A stretch of DNA of 64,000 nt from Winogradskyella sediminis (lineage in GTDB: Bacteria > Bacteroidota > Bacteroidia > Flavobacteriales > Flavobacteriaceae): positions 1,188,023-1,252,022 of the forward strand of contig NZ_QUNH01000001.1 in assembly GCF_003387355.1 (NCBI RefSeq). The letters are read 5' to 3'. Each line of letters starts with the position of its first letter. Within the stretch, counting starts at the first letter, position 1. Made by a program: the position numbers and the translations under genes. Below, one piece after another: positions 28,957 through 37,199 of the stretch. The notes beneath the pieces are model-generated. The model worked only from the letters and a program-made list of their open reading frames with translations. It searched no databases and was not told where the DNA came from.

Positions 28957-30066
28957 ATGACAGCACAAGACTTTATTCTTAAATCTTACCAGACCACAGT
29001 AGAAAACGGATCTGTAAAATGGGAATCACCAAGCAATATCGCATTAGTAAAATATTGGGGGAAAAAGGAACATCAAATTCCAGAAAACCCATCAATTAGT
29101 TTTACCCTTTCAAACTGTAAAACGATTACTGAAGTAACTTTTACTAAGAAAGAAAGTGAGGGCTTTAGTTTCGATGTTTTTTTTGAAGGTATAAAAAATG
29201 AAGCCTTTAAGCCTAAAATTCAGACGTTTTTTAAGCGCATAGAGAATTATGTACCTTTTTTAAAGGAGTATCATTTTAAGATTGAAACCTCAAATACATT
29301 TCCACATAGCTCAGGTATTGCATCTTCTGCTTCTGGTATGAGTGCCATTGCTCTGTGCTTAATGAGTATTGAACAAATCTTAACTAATTACAGTACTTTA
29401 GATGCGCCAGATGGTTTTTATAATTCGACTTATTTTAAGCAAAAGGCATCGTTTTTGGCTCGATTAGGTTCCGGAAGTGCATGCCGAAGTGTTGAAGGCA
29501 CACTTGTTGTTTGGGGAAATAACAACACTTTTGAAGGCAGTTCAGATTTATATGGAGTGAAATATGAAGAGGAGGTACATTCTAACTTTCAAAATTACCA
29601 AGATACCATTTTACTTGTAGATAAAGGTGAAAAACAAGTGAGTAGTACTGTTGGTCATCAATTAATGTATGGACATCCATTTGCAAAAGAACGTTTTGCT
29701 CAAGCTCATGATAATTTAGCAAAACTGAAAACTATTTTAGCGTCTGGTGATTTAGAGGCTTTTGTGAAAATTGTAGAAAGTGAAGCCTTAACGCTTCATG
29801 CAATGATGATGACAAGTATGCCTTACTTTATTCTTATGAAACCAAATACATTAGAAATTATTAATAAAATTTGGGCATACAGATTAAAAACGGATTCAAA
29901 AGTTTGTTTTACCCTAGATGCAGGAGCCAATGTTCATGTATTGTATCCTGAAAATGAAAAAGCTTCAATCTTAGAATTTATTAAGACTGAATTGGTTAGC
30001 TATTGCCAAAATGGACATTATATTTGCGATCAAATTGGTCTAGGCGCCAACCAAATAGAATTTTAA
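28957..30066 (+). CDS. mvaD: Diphosphomevalonate decarboxylase
   Basis: A 369-residue GHMP-family enzyme that converts mevalonate 5-diphosphate to isopentenyl diphosphate using ATP. Motifs: SNIALVKYWGKKE, HSSGIASSASGMSAIA (phosphate-binding loop) and CFTLDAGANVHVLY with the catalytic Asp. The mevalonate route is usual in Flavobacteriaceae. It is followed by mevalonate kinase; phosphomevalonate kinase is not in the window. Confidence 0.93.
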   Translation: MTAQDFILKSYQTTVENGSVKWESPSNIALVKYWGKKEHQIPENPSISFTLSNCKTITEVTFTKKESEGFSFDVFFEGIKNEAFKPKIQTFFKRIENYVPFLKEYHFKIETSNTFPHSSGIASSASGMSAIALCLMSIEQILTNYSTLDAPDGFYNSTYFKQKASFLARLGSGSACRSVEGTLVVWGNNNTFEGSSDLYGVKYEEEVHSNFQNYQDTILLVDKGEKQVSSTVGHQLMYGHPFAKERFAQAHDNLAKLKTILASGDLEAFVKIVESEALTLHAMMMTSMPYFILMKPNTLEIINKIWAYRLKTDSKVCFTLDAGANVHVLYPENEKASILEFIKTELVSYCQNGHYICDQIGLGANQIEF

Positions 30067-30070
30067 TACG

Positions 30071-30078
30071 TATATTTG
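30071..30078 (+). promoter_or_regulatory. Bacteroidota -7 box (TATATTTG)
   Basis: An exact TAnnTTTG match 22 bases upstream of the mevalonate kinase ATG at 30101 and just after the mvaD stop. It suggests an internal promoter, though no good -33 element is seen. Confidence 0.4.
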
Positions 30079-30100
30079 TTAAAGAAATTGCTAATTATAC

Positions 30101-31030
30101 ATGAAGGGACCACTATTTTATTCTAAAATACTTTTGTTTGGCGAGTATGGAATTATCAAAGATTCCAAAGGGTTATCTATACCCTATAATTTTTATAACG
30201 GAGCGCTTAAGCGTGACGAGAATCCAACCCAAGAAGCACAAGAGTCTAACGAAAGTTTAAAACGTTTTGCTGCCTATTTAGAAGGTTTAGACCATAGTTT
30301 AGTAACCTTTAATATTAATAAGTTACAAGAAGATGTTGCTTCAGGTATGTATTTTGATTCCTCTATACCTCAAGGATATGGAGTTGGCAGTAGTGGTGCA
30401 TTAGTGGCTGCGATTTACGATAAATATGCCAGTGATAAAATTACGGTTTTAGAAAATTTAACGCGCGAAAAATTGCTAAAATTAAAAGCCATTTTTTCTG
30501 AAATGGAATCCTTTTTCCACGGAAAATCCTCTGGTTTAGATCCATTAAACAGTTATTTAAGTCTTCCTATTTTAATCAATTCTAAAGATAATATTGAAGC
30601 GACAGGTATTCCTTCTCAAAAAACCGAAGGAAAAGGCGCAGTGTTTTTAATCGATAGTGGTATCGTTGGAGAAACGGCACCAATGGTTAGTATCTTTATG
30701 GAGAGCATGAAAAACGAAGGGTTCAGAAGCATGCTAAAAGATCAATTTATAAAACATACGGATGCCTGTGTTGATGATTTCTTAAAAGGAGATATGAAAT
30801 CTTTATTTAAGAATACAAAGCAGCTATCTAAAGTAGTGCTTAATAACTTTAAACCTATGATTCCTGCTCAATTTCATGAGCTATGGAAAAAAGGATTAGA
30901 AACCAACGAATATTACCTAAAACTTTGCGGTTCTGGTGGAGGTGGTTACATCTTAGGATTCACTGAAAATATAGACATTGCAAGGAAAGCACTTAAAGGT
31001 CAGAAATTAGAGGTAGTATATAATTTCTAA
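30101..31030 (+). CDS. Mevalonate kinase-like GHMP kinase
   Basis: A 309-residue GHMP kinase. N-terminal KILLFGEYGII, the nucleotide loop IPQGYGVGSSGALVAAIYD and C-terminal LCGSGGGGYILGF are diagnostic of the superfamily; the position beside mvaD indicates mevalonate kinase, the phosphorylation of mevalonate with ATP. Phosphomevalonate kinase activity cannot be excluded by motif alone. Cytoplasmic, no signal peptide. Confidence 0.88.
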   Translation: MKGPLFYSKILLFGEYGIIKDSKGLSIPYNFYNGALKRDENPTQEAQESNESLKRFAAYLEGLDHSLVTFNINKLQEDVASGMYFDSSIPQGYGVGSSGALVAAIYDKYASDKITVLENLTREKLLKLKAIFSEMESFFHGKSSGLDPLNSYLSLPILINSKDNIEATGIPSQKTEGKGAVFLIDSGIVGETAPMVSIFMESMKNEGFRSMLKDQFIKHTDACVDDFLKGDMKSLFKNTKQLSKVVLNNFKPMIPAQFHELWKKGLETNEYYLKLCGSGGGGYILGFTENIDIARKALKGQKLEVVYNF

Positions 31031-31096
31031 ATTTTTAGCTTTTGAGTTTTACGCTTAGAGCTAACTGTTGTTTCAGAAATTTACAGAATTAAACTA

Positions 31097-31999
31097 ATGT
31101 TATCAAGACGGCAGAAACACATTCTTCTAAAATTTTTCAGCCTATTTTCTGTAGTTAGAGGTTATAATATTCTAGTGGTAGTATTGGCGCAATACTTGGC
31201 TTCAGTCTATATTTTTGCGCACGATAAACCTGTTAAATCGGTACTTTTAGATCTTAATCTTCTCATGTTAGTTTTGGCTTCTTCAGCAACTATTGCAGGT
31301 GGTTATATTATTAATAATTTTTACGATTCTGAAAAAGATTTAATCAATAAGCCCAGAAAAACGATGCTAGATCGTTTAGTAAGCCAAAACACAAAACTAT
31401 CCTTTTATTTTGTTTTAAACTTTTTATCTGTTGTATTTGCCAGCTATGTGTCTTTTAAAGCGGTTATCTTTTTTTCAATGTACATTTTTGCGATTTGGTT
31501 GTATTCACATCGCCTAAAAAAGCTGCCGATTGTAGGTAACATGGTCTCTGCCATACTTACAGTAACACCATTTTTTGCCATTTTTATCTATTATCAAAAT
31601 TTTGAAACCGTTGTCTTTGCTCATGGCCTCTTTTTGTTTTTATTGATTTCTATGAGAGAACTCACAAAAGATTTAGAGAATTTAAAAGGGGATTTAGCGC
31701 TTAATTATAGAACAATTCCGGTTATTTATGGTGAGAAAGTATCAAAATTAATGTTAACACTTGTTGCAGTGTGTACCATTATTTCAGCCGTAATATTGGT
31801 TCTGTTTTTTAAAATAGGTCATATGTATTATTTCTTTTACCTCAGTATTGCTTTAATCATTTTATATCTTATAATTTTATTAAAATCGAATAAGAAAACA
31901 CATTATTTAATTTTGCATAACATTCTTAAATTCATCATTGTAAGTGGTGTGTTTTCTATTCTTTTAATTGATGTTTCCATAGTCTTAAACCGAATTTAG
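31097..31999 (+). CDS. UbiA-type prenyltransferase (geranylgeranylglycerol-phosphate transferase-like)
   Basis: A 300-residue integral membrane protein with about eight to nine helices. The first Asp-rich motif is NNFYDSEKDLINKPRK and the second RELTKDLENLKGDLALNYRT. UbiA enzymes attach polyprenyl diphosphates to an aromatic ring or a glycerol phosphate. Bacteroidetal members next to mevalonate genes are usually annotated as geranylgeranylglycerol-phosphate geranylgeranyltransferases; the acceptor here is not proven. Genes for its prenyl donor lie immediately upstream. Confidence 0.85.
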   Translation: MLSRRQKHILLKFFSLFSVVRGYNILVVVLAQYLASVYIFAHDKPVKSVLLDLNLLMLVLASSATIAGGYIINNFYDSEKDLINKPRKTMLDRLVSQNTKLSFYFVLNFLSVVFASYVSFKAVIFFSMYIFAIWLYSHRLKKLPIVGNMVSAILTVTPFFAIFIYYQNFETVVFAHGLFLFLLISMRELTKDLENLKGDLALNYRTIPVIYGEKVSKLMLTLVAVCTIISAVILVLFFKIGHMYYFFYLSIALIILYLIILLKSNKKTHYLILHNILKFIIVSGVFSILLIDVSIVLNRI

Positions 32000-32084
32000 T
32001 CATAGAAATTGTGATTTTTACCAATTAGGTTATTAAATCAACCAAACAACAAAAATTAATAATAGCAAGATGTAAACTATTGTT

Positions 32085-32092
32085 TACCTTTG
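32085..32092 (+). promoter_or_regulatory. Bacteroidota -7 box (TACCTTTG)
   Basis: An exact TAnnTTTG match 15 bases before the ATG at 32108. It overlaps an in-frame TTG (32090) that could be mistaken for the start of the pseudouridine synthase-like gene. Confidence 0.65.
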
Positions 32093-32107
32093 CGAAAAAT
32101 ATTAAAC

Positions 32108-32950
32108 ATGAGCAAAAATCAGCATAGCAAAGGAAAAGGGAAAACTTCAGGGAGAGGAAATGCAAATAGTAAAACTAATAGTTTTACTAAAGGTAATGCT
32201 CCAGTAAAAAAGAAAGCGAAAGCTACTAATGAACCATCTAATTCAGATGAGATTCGTTTAAATAAATACATTGCTAATAGCGGTATTTGTTCGCGTCGCG
32301 AAGCTGATGAGAATATTGCGATTGGTTTAGTTACCGTAAACGGAAAAGTTATCGTAGAAATGGGATATAAAGTAAAACGAACGGATGATGTACGTTTTGA
32401 TGGTCAACGCATCGCACCAGAGCCACCAGTTTATGTCTTATTAAACAAACCTAAAGGTTTTGCAACTACAACTGCTGAAGGTAAAGGTAGAACAGTTATG
32501 GATTTAGTAGCCAATGCAACGAATGCCAATATAAAACCTATTGGTAGATTAGGAAGAAATTCATTAGGATTACTCTTATTTACGAATGATGATACTATTG
32601 TTCAAAAATTTACTAACTCTAAGAACGGAGTTGCGAGATTATTTCAAGTGGAACTCGATAAAAATTTAAAGTTTGAAGATTTAAAAAAGATTCAATCCGG
32701 ATTTAAAATTGAAGGTAAACTTGTTGCCGTTGAGGAAGTAAGCTACATTCAAAATGAGTCTAAAAATCTAGTAGGTATCAAAATTAAAAATACAGGAAAT
32801 ACAATTTTACGCACTATTTTTGATCATCTTAACTACGATATTGTGAAAATTGATTGTGTAGCGATAGGTCATTTAACCAAAAAAGATATTCCTAGAGGTC
32901 ATTGGAAGCATCTTACTGAACAAGAGGTAAATACCTTGAAAATGCTATAG
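32108..32950 (+). CDS. RluB/RsuA-family pseudouridine synthase homologue lacking the catalytic Asp
   Basis: 280 residues from ATG 32108. A basic, low-complexity N-terminus (Lys/Ser/Thr/Asn-rich, about 1-45) precedes an S4 RNA-binding domain (IRLNKYIANSGICSRREAD) and a pseudouridine synthase domain. In the catalytic motif, active enzymes read GRLD followed by R-N/x-T-x-G-L-L; here it reads IGRLGRNSLGLLLF, with Gly149 (GGA, bases 32552-32554) in place of the essential Asp, and Leu in place of the usual Thr. The remainder, to the C-terminal HLTKKDIPRGHWKHL, is intact. The protein may bind rRNA without modifying it, unless the base is a sequencing error. Confidence 0.88.
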   Translation: MSKNQHSKGKGKTSGRGNANSKTNSFTKGNAPVKKKAKATNEPSNSDEIRLNKYIANSGICSRREADENIAIGLVTVNGKVIVEMGYKVKRTDDVRFDGQRIAPEPPVYVLLNKPKGFATTTAEGKGRTVMDLVANATNANIKPIGRLGRNSLGLLLFTNDDTIVQKFTNSKNGVARLFQVELDKNLKFEDLKKIQSGFKIEGKLVAVEEVSYIQNESKNLVGIKIKNTGNTILRTIFDHLNYDIVKIDCVAIGHLTKKDIPRGHWKHLTEQEVNTLKML

Positions 32951-32990
32951 GCACTGCGCTAAGCCTCAATTTACAAAATTTTTAAAACTT

Positions 32991-33034
32991 ACCGTTCGTC
33001 GAATAAATGTTACATTTTATCGGTCGGTTCGTTG
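32991..33034 (+). promoter_or_regulatory. Possible LytTR-like direct-repeat operator
   Basis: ACCGTTCGTCG (32991-33001) and TCGGTTCGTTG (33024-33034) match at 8 of 11 positions, 33 bases apart, upstream of a lipoprotein gene. A similar pair lies at 47821-47866. The pattern resembles LytTR-type response-regulator sites; no regulator is encoded nearby. Confidence 0.3.
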
Positions 33035-33078
33035 TTTTTTCTATATTGCCAACCCAAATAGTTAAAAATAACCTACTT

Positions 33079-33462
33079 ATGAAAAATGTAATACTCATTT
33101 TTGTATTTCTACTTATGGTAAATTGTACAGCGGATTCATCTAGTGTACTCGAACCTCAAAATCAATTAAGTGTTGAAGCTTATAATTGTGTGGACGATTT
33201 GCCACAAGTTAAAGTCACAAATAACGGTACTGTTAATTTCGACTTAATTATTTACAATCAAGAGGGTCTCAGCGAGATTTATGAAGAAAATTTATCTATT
33301 TCCGATCAAAGTGAATGGATAGAATTACCAAATAATGACATTCTCATTGTTATTAATAATGTTGATTACGGAGGTCATAAAATCGAGCTAACAGCCTTTC
33401 CTTGTGAAAGTGTTGAAGTTGAGATTGATATCAACAATGTTTTATCCGTTTTAGGTATATAA
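33079..33462 (+). CDS. Small lipoprotein of unknown function
   Basis: 127 residues from ATG 33079, chosen because it opens a lipoprotein signal peptide (ILIFVFLLMVNC, Cys14); an upstream in-frame ATG at 33007 would place 24 extra residues in front, inside the probable promoter. The mature part is short, acidic and probably all beta (VEAYNCVDDLPQVKVTNNG). It has two Cys beyond the lipobox that could form a disulfide. No family recognised. Confidence 0.65.
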   Translation: MKNVILIFVFLLMVNCTADSSSVLEPQNQLSVEAYNCVDDLPQVKVTNNGTVNFDLIIYNQEGLSEIYEENLSISDQSEWIELPNNDILIVINNVDYGGHKIELTAFPCESVEVEIDINNVLSVLGI

Positions 33463-33482
33463 GGCAACCTATAACCGTTTTA

Positions 33483-34493
33483 CTATTTCACTTTAAAGGT
33501 ATAGGAGGCGATGAAGTCTTCATTGATTATAACATGTACATCGTAAAAACCCGAGGTTTTAAATTGATGTTCAATTATAAGCGAAGCGTTTAGAGTTGAT
33601 GTCGAAAAAGGTATTGTTTCCCATGACGTAAATCCATTGTCTATTAGAAGTTTAATACCTTTTATCTGGGCCGTGGATTTTAAGTCGTATTCAAACCTTA
33701 CTTTTTGATAAGGCAGAACCGTTTGATTCATCTTGTCTGGTAGAATATGTTTATTTAGAAGTGTATAAGCTTTTCCGTATAGTACTGGAGAGTCTAAAAA
33801 GTGATGTAAAGACGGAGGGTTCTTTTCTATTAACCACCATTTTGATTTTACAGGAAAATGATTTACGGAAAATAACATAGGATTGGTTAGAAAAAAGCCA
33901 TCATTATATTGAAATGTAAACCGATTGGTTTTAGGGTTTGGGTATCCGCTTGCCCAAGTTGGGTCGCATAAATACCATTTATTATCTAGTTTTACGGCAT
34001 TCCAAGAATGGTTAGGTTGGTCTAATTTATCTATATTTGTAGTACTTACCCTTCCATAGCCTATTACAATTTCACATTCTATATGTGCCAGTTGTGAAAG
34101 TTCTTTAACGAGATATGCATAGCCTGTACAAATTGTACTTTGATCTTTACGAAGTTTACTAAATAGTTTTTTTCTGAATTTGCTATTCCATTTTTCGAGC
34201 TTAGTGCTGTCATTTTTAAAGCGTTGACGTTGGCGTTTTTGTTTTAAAAACAGATTGTAATTATTAGATATATTCTGACATACCCATATGTAAATGGCTC
34301 TAAAACGTTCTACTTCTGTATCTAAATGAGACGTAAGATTATAAGCAAGTAGAGGCAAGTTAGAAAGCCCTTCGTCTTTGTAAGCTAAAGCAATACTATC
34401 TGATTTTTTAAAATCGAGATGATTAAAATCAGATCTTTGAGCGTAAATCTGAGTAACAAAAATAAAGGGCCATATCAATAGATATATTTTCAA
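33483..34493 (-). CDS. Secreted transglutaminase-like protein
   Basis: A 336-residue protein starting at TTG 34493, which opens a good Sec signal peptide (IYLLIWPFIFVTQIYA, about 1-18). The transglutaminase-like core shows the Cys-His-Asp triad: STICTGYAYL, PNHSWNAVKL and YLCDPTWASG. Such periplasmic domains act as peptidases, amidases or cross-linking enzymes; the substrate is unknown. A beta domain follows at about 230-336. It begins 10 bases after the small CarboxypepD-like gene, so the two form an operon. Confidence 0.82.
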   Translation of the reverse strand: MKIYLLIWPFIFVTQIYAQRSDFNHLDFKKSDSIALAYKDEGLSNLPLLAYNLTSHLDTEVERFRAIYIWVCQNISNNYNLFLKQKRQRQRFKNDSTKLEKWNSKFRKKLFSKLRKDQSTICTGYAYLVKELSQLAHIECEIVIGYGRVSTTNIDKLDQPNHSWNAVKLDNKWYLCDPTWASGYPNPKTNRFTFQYNDGFFLTNPMLFSVNHFPVKSKWWLIEKNPPSLHHFLDSPVLYGKAYTLLNKHILPDKMNQTVLPYQKVRFEYDLKSTAQIKGIKLLIDNGFTSWETIPFSTSTLNASLIIEHQFKTSGFYDVHVIINEDFIASYTFKVK

Positions 34494-34503
34494 GAGATAC
34501 GTT

Positions 34504-34941
34504 TTAATTTTTACGTTTAGATGTATATGGTTTTACGGATTGTAATGCGCCACTAATTTCAATTAAATCTTCAGTTAATATTAGTGTAATAAAGGTCGTG
34601 TCATCTTTTATTTCTACTTTTTGAGTTTTATATCCTAAATAACTAAATAGTAAAATATCACCAGCTTTTAAGGTGTTTGGAAACGTAAATTCCCCCTTTT
34701 CATTTGTTACAGTCCCATTAGTAGTACCTTGTTGAATAATGTTAACGCCTTCTAAACCTGAAGTTTCATCGCTAACTATTCCTTTAATAACCTTTTCACT
34801 AGAGGTTACTTCTGAAATTGAGCGTGTAGCTGTTTGTCCATACATAGGATGTAATGACATAACGGTTAGCAGTAGTAGTAGGCCAAATACATTTAAAATC
34901 TTGCTAGTTGGTTTTTGAGTGATGTTTAATGTTGAGATCAT
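34504..34941 (-). CDS. Short secreted CarboxypepD_reg-like protein
   Basis: A 145-residue protein: signal peptide (hydrophobic about 16-30, ending near MYGQ), then one CarboxypepD-type regulatory domain (KGIVSDETSGLEGVNI, TNEKGEFTF, LLFSYLGYKTQ). This domain usually forms the N-terminus of SusC-type TonB receptors, where it is followed by a plug. Here the gene ends with a basic tail (PYTSKRKN) and no plug or barrel follows, so it is either a free-standing domain or the remnant of a larger receptor. Likely periplasmic. Confidence 0.75.
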   Translation of the reverse strand: MISTLNITQKPTSKILNVFGLLLLLTVMSLHPMYGQTATRSISEVTSSEKVIKGIVSDETSGLEGVNIIQQGTTNGTVTNEKGEFTFPNTLKAGDILLFSYLGYKTQKVEIKDDTTFITLILTEDLIEISGALQSVKPYTSKRKN

Positions 34942-35297
34942 AATATTAAATTGTTTTGTTTACAGTAAATCTATATGCTAGCGTTACCATATTATAGTTA
35001 AATTGAGTAATGTCATCCTTTAAGTACGTAAAGTAGTGATTTGGATTAGGGATAGATTTTGGGATGCAATTGTTGTTCTAATTTTATGGAATGACTTAAA
35101 CAAGTAGCGAAAAAAAGAACTAAAAAGATCTTTTTTCTATACGGTGAAACCAGAATTGAGTAGATTATATGATCTGTAATCAATAGCAAATTCTCAATGT
35201 TTTCTGAATGAGGTGTGGGTTTAAATCTTTGGTAATCAGTTGTGTTAAAAATAATTTAAAAAAAATAAAAAAAAGATCATTGTATTAAAAAATAAAT
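34942..35297. other. AT-rich intergenic stretch, no gene seen
   Basis: Between the divergent CarboxypepD-like gene and the polyamine leader. It is AT-rich and has a short palindrome (AAAAAGATCTTTTT at 35122-35135), but no open frame with coding character, no recognisable RNA gene and no clear minus-strand promoter. Confidence 0.5.
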
Positions 35298-35305
35298 TAC
35301 ATTTG
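35298..35305 (+). promoter_or_regulatory. Bacteroidota -7 box (TACATTTG) of polyamine operon
   Basis: An exact TAnnTTTG match. Transcription would start near 35312 and give a leader of about 284 bases before the arginine decarboxylase ATG. The best upstream TTG (35280-35282) is a little too close (15 bases). TATACTTG at 35573-35580 is a weaker second candidate just before the gene. Confidence 0.5.
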
Positions 35306-35375
35306 CTGCGAAAATTGGATACCATGTATTAATTTATAATTTCAATTTTTAGCTGAACAATTGAAACGTGTTTTT

Positions 35376-35528
35376 ATGTTCGGGCTTTTGAAAATTAGGA
35401 AGTCATATTCAAAAGCTGCTTATAAGATAAGTAACCGAATTTTAGAGCTAACTTCCGCATCTTCGATAGCTGCTAGTCAGCATATTTATGGTTTTGTACC
35501 TACGACACAAAGCCAGATTCAAGTATGA
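35376..35528 (+). CDS. Possible 50-codon leader ORF, overlapping the structured RNA
   Basis: An ATG-TGA frame of 50 codons inside the leader, starting MFGLLKIRKSYSK and ending TTQSQIQV. It is basic at the N-terminus. It overlaps the hairpins described for the leader RNA, so it may be a chance frame or a leader peptide whose translation decides which hairpins form. No homologue is known to me; coding status is uncertain. Confidence 0.2.
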   Translation: MFGLLKIRKSYSKAAYKISNRILELTSASSIAASQHIYGFVPTTQSQIQV

Positions 35529-35568
35529 TATAGTGTCATTACGAGCTGTATGACGACCCTATTTTTTT
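35376..35568 (+). ncRNA. Candidate structured leader RNA with kissing hairpins
   Basis: Hand folding gives four ordered hairpins. P1: GCTTTTGAA (35384-35392) with TTCAAAAGC (35408-35416), perfect 9 bp; its loop contains GGAAGT (35398-35403). P2: 35442-35450 with 35467-35476, about 9 pairs with one bulged G; its loop starts with ACTTCC (35451-35456), an exact 6-base complement of the P1 loop. P3: GGTTTTGT (35490-35497) with ACAAAGCC (35507-35514), 8 pairs including one G-U. P4: GTCAT (35535-35539) with ATGAC (35550-35554), followed by seven T (35562-35568), a weak terminator-like end. It could be a cis-regulatory leader for the polyamine operon or a separate small RNA. I recognise no known family. 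Confidence 0.45.
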
Positions 35569-35595
35569 AATTTATACTTGAATTTTTTTTACAAC

Positions 35596-37053
35596 ATGAA
35601 CAATAAATATATTGATCTCATTGATCAATCATTCGACTTTCCTCAGCCAGAATTTAAGCTAGAGGATAAAACCTTACATTTCCATGATATAGACCTCATG
35701 ACATTAGTAGAAACCTATGGTGCACCTTTAAAATTCACCTATTTACCACAGATTTCTAACAACATTCAGCGTGCTAAAACATGGTTTGCAGATGCGTTTA
35801 AAAAGTATAACTATAAAGGACAATACAAGTATTGCTATTGTACTAAAAGTTCGCACTTTAAGCACGTTTTAGACGAAGCACTATCTAATGATATTCATAT
35901 TGAAACCTCATCGGCGTTTGATTTAGATATTGTTAGAGCACTTAAAAAAGAAGGAAAAATCACTGACAAAACGTATGTGTTAAGCAACGGTTTTAAACGC
36001 GAAAAATACATTTCTAATATCGCTGCTCTTATAAATGATGGACACCAAAACTGTATTCCAATCATAGATAACTATGAGGAAATAGACTTATTATCGGAAG
36101 AAATAAACGGAAAATTTCAAGTAGGTATAAGAATTGCCTCTGAAGAAGAACCGAAGTTTGAATTCTATACCTCTCGATTAGGCATTGGTTATAAAAACAT
36201 TGTACCTTTTTATAAAAATCAAATTCATACGAATAAGAAGGTCGAGTTAAAAATGTTGCACTTTTTTATTAACACAGGCATTAGAGACAATGCGTATTAC
36301 TGGAATGAATTGCACAAATGTTTAAAGGTCTATACGTCACTGAAGAAAATTTGTCCAACCTTAGATAGTTTAAACATTGGAGGAGGTTTTCCTATTAAAA
36401 ACTCGCTCGCATTCGATTTTGACTACGCTTATATGGTAGATGAAATTGTAAACCAAATTAAAATTGTTTGCGATGAAGAAGAGGTTGACACTCCGAATAT
36501 TTTTACAGAATTTGGAAGTTTTACCGTTGGAGAAAGTGGAGGTGCTATTTATAAAATCCTTTACCAAAAGCAACAAAATGATCGTGAAAAATGGAACATG
36601 ATTAATTCCTCATTTATTACAACTTTACCAGATACTTGGGCTATAAATAAGCGTTTTATTATGCTGCCAATCAATCGTTGGCGCGATAGCTATGAGCGTG
36701 TGCTATTGGGAGGTTTAACTTGTGATAGTGATGATTACTACAACAGCGAGCAGCACGTTAATGCCATTTATTTACCAAAATACAATAAGGATAAAGATTT
36801 GTATATCGGTTTTTTTAATACAGGAGCTTACCAAGAAACCATTGGAGGATTTGGAGGGTTGCAACATTGTCTAATTCCAACTCCTAAACATGTTTTAATA
36901 CAAAAGGATGAAGATGGGAAATTAAGCACTCGTGTTTTTGCAGAACAACAAAAAAGTGAAGATCTATTAAGCATTTTGGGGTATGAAGCAGAGTCGAAGG
37001 AGACAAATACCTCAAGAGCTAAGACCGCTGAACTGTTAGAAAATAGAATATAA
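35596..37053 (+). CDS. Arginine decarboxylase, alanine-racemase-fold (short PLP type)
   Basis: 485 residues from ATG 35596; an in-frame TTG at 35578 is rejected because it lies in the T-rich leader end. The protein has a PLP barrel with the probable cofactor lysine in YCYCTKSSHF, the glycine loop SLNIGGGFPIK, and late GFFNTGAYQE. It resembles the bacteroidetal arginine decarboxylases, shorter than classic SpeA (about 630 residues). It would convert arginine to agmatine, as the following agmatinase gene implies. First gene of a four-gene polyamine operon, behind a long structured leader. Confidence 0.85.
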   Translation: MNNKYIDLIDQSFDFPQPEFKLEDKTLHFHDIDLMTLVETYGAPLKFTYLPQISNNIQRAKTWFADAFKKYNYKGQYKYCYCTKSSHFKHVLDEALSNDIHIETSSAFDLDIVRALKKEGKITDKTYVLSNGFKREKYISNIAALINDGHQNCIPIIDNYEEIDLLSEEINGKFQVGIRIASEEEPKFEFYTSRLGIGYKNIVPFYKNQIHTNKKVELKMLHFFINTGIRDNAYYWNELHKCLKVYTSLKKICPTLDSLNIGGGFPIKNSLAFDFDYAYMVDEIVNQIKIVCDEEEVDTPNIFTEFGSFTVGESGGAIYKILYQKQQNDREKWNMINSSFITTLPDTWAINKRFIMLPINRWRDSYERVLLGGLTCDSDDYYNSEQHVNAIYLPKYNKDKDLYIGFFNTGAYQETIGGFGGLQHCLIPTPKHVLIQKDEDGKLSTRVFAEQQKSEDLLSILGYEAESKETNTSRAKTAELLENRI

Positions 37054-37199
37054 ACTAGAACTAAAATTGTTGAGTCGAAACTATCAATCGAAGATAGAAT
37101 GAACCAGAAGGTTTAATCGAGAAAACAATGAAAATACAATTAAAGAATTAAGTTTTAAGAATAACATTTAATAAAATCCTACTTCTCTGGGAAAAGATT

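Noticed and set aside
32090-32107. TTG 32090 as start of the RluB-like gene
   Set aside because: It is part of the TACCTTTG promoter box; ATG 32108 follows at a suitable distance.
35122-35135. AAAAAGATCTTTTT as a terminator
   Set aside because: Pure A/T palindrome without loop or GC stem, not next to any stop codon.
35376-35568. Leader RNA as tmRNA, 6S RNA or RNase P RNA
   Set aside because: It has none of the conserved ends or cores of these RNAs, such as a tRNA-like acceptor end or a tag frame with Ala-Ala.
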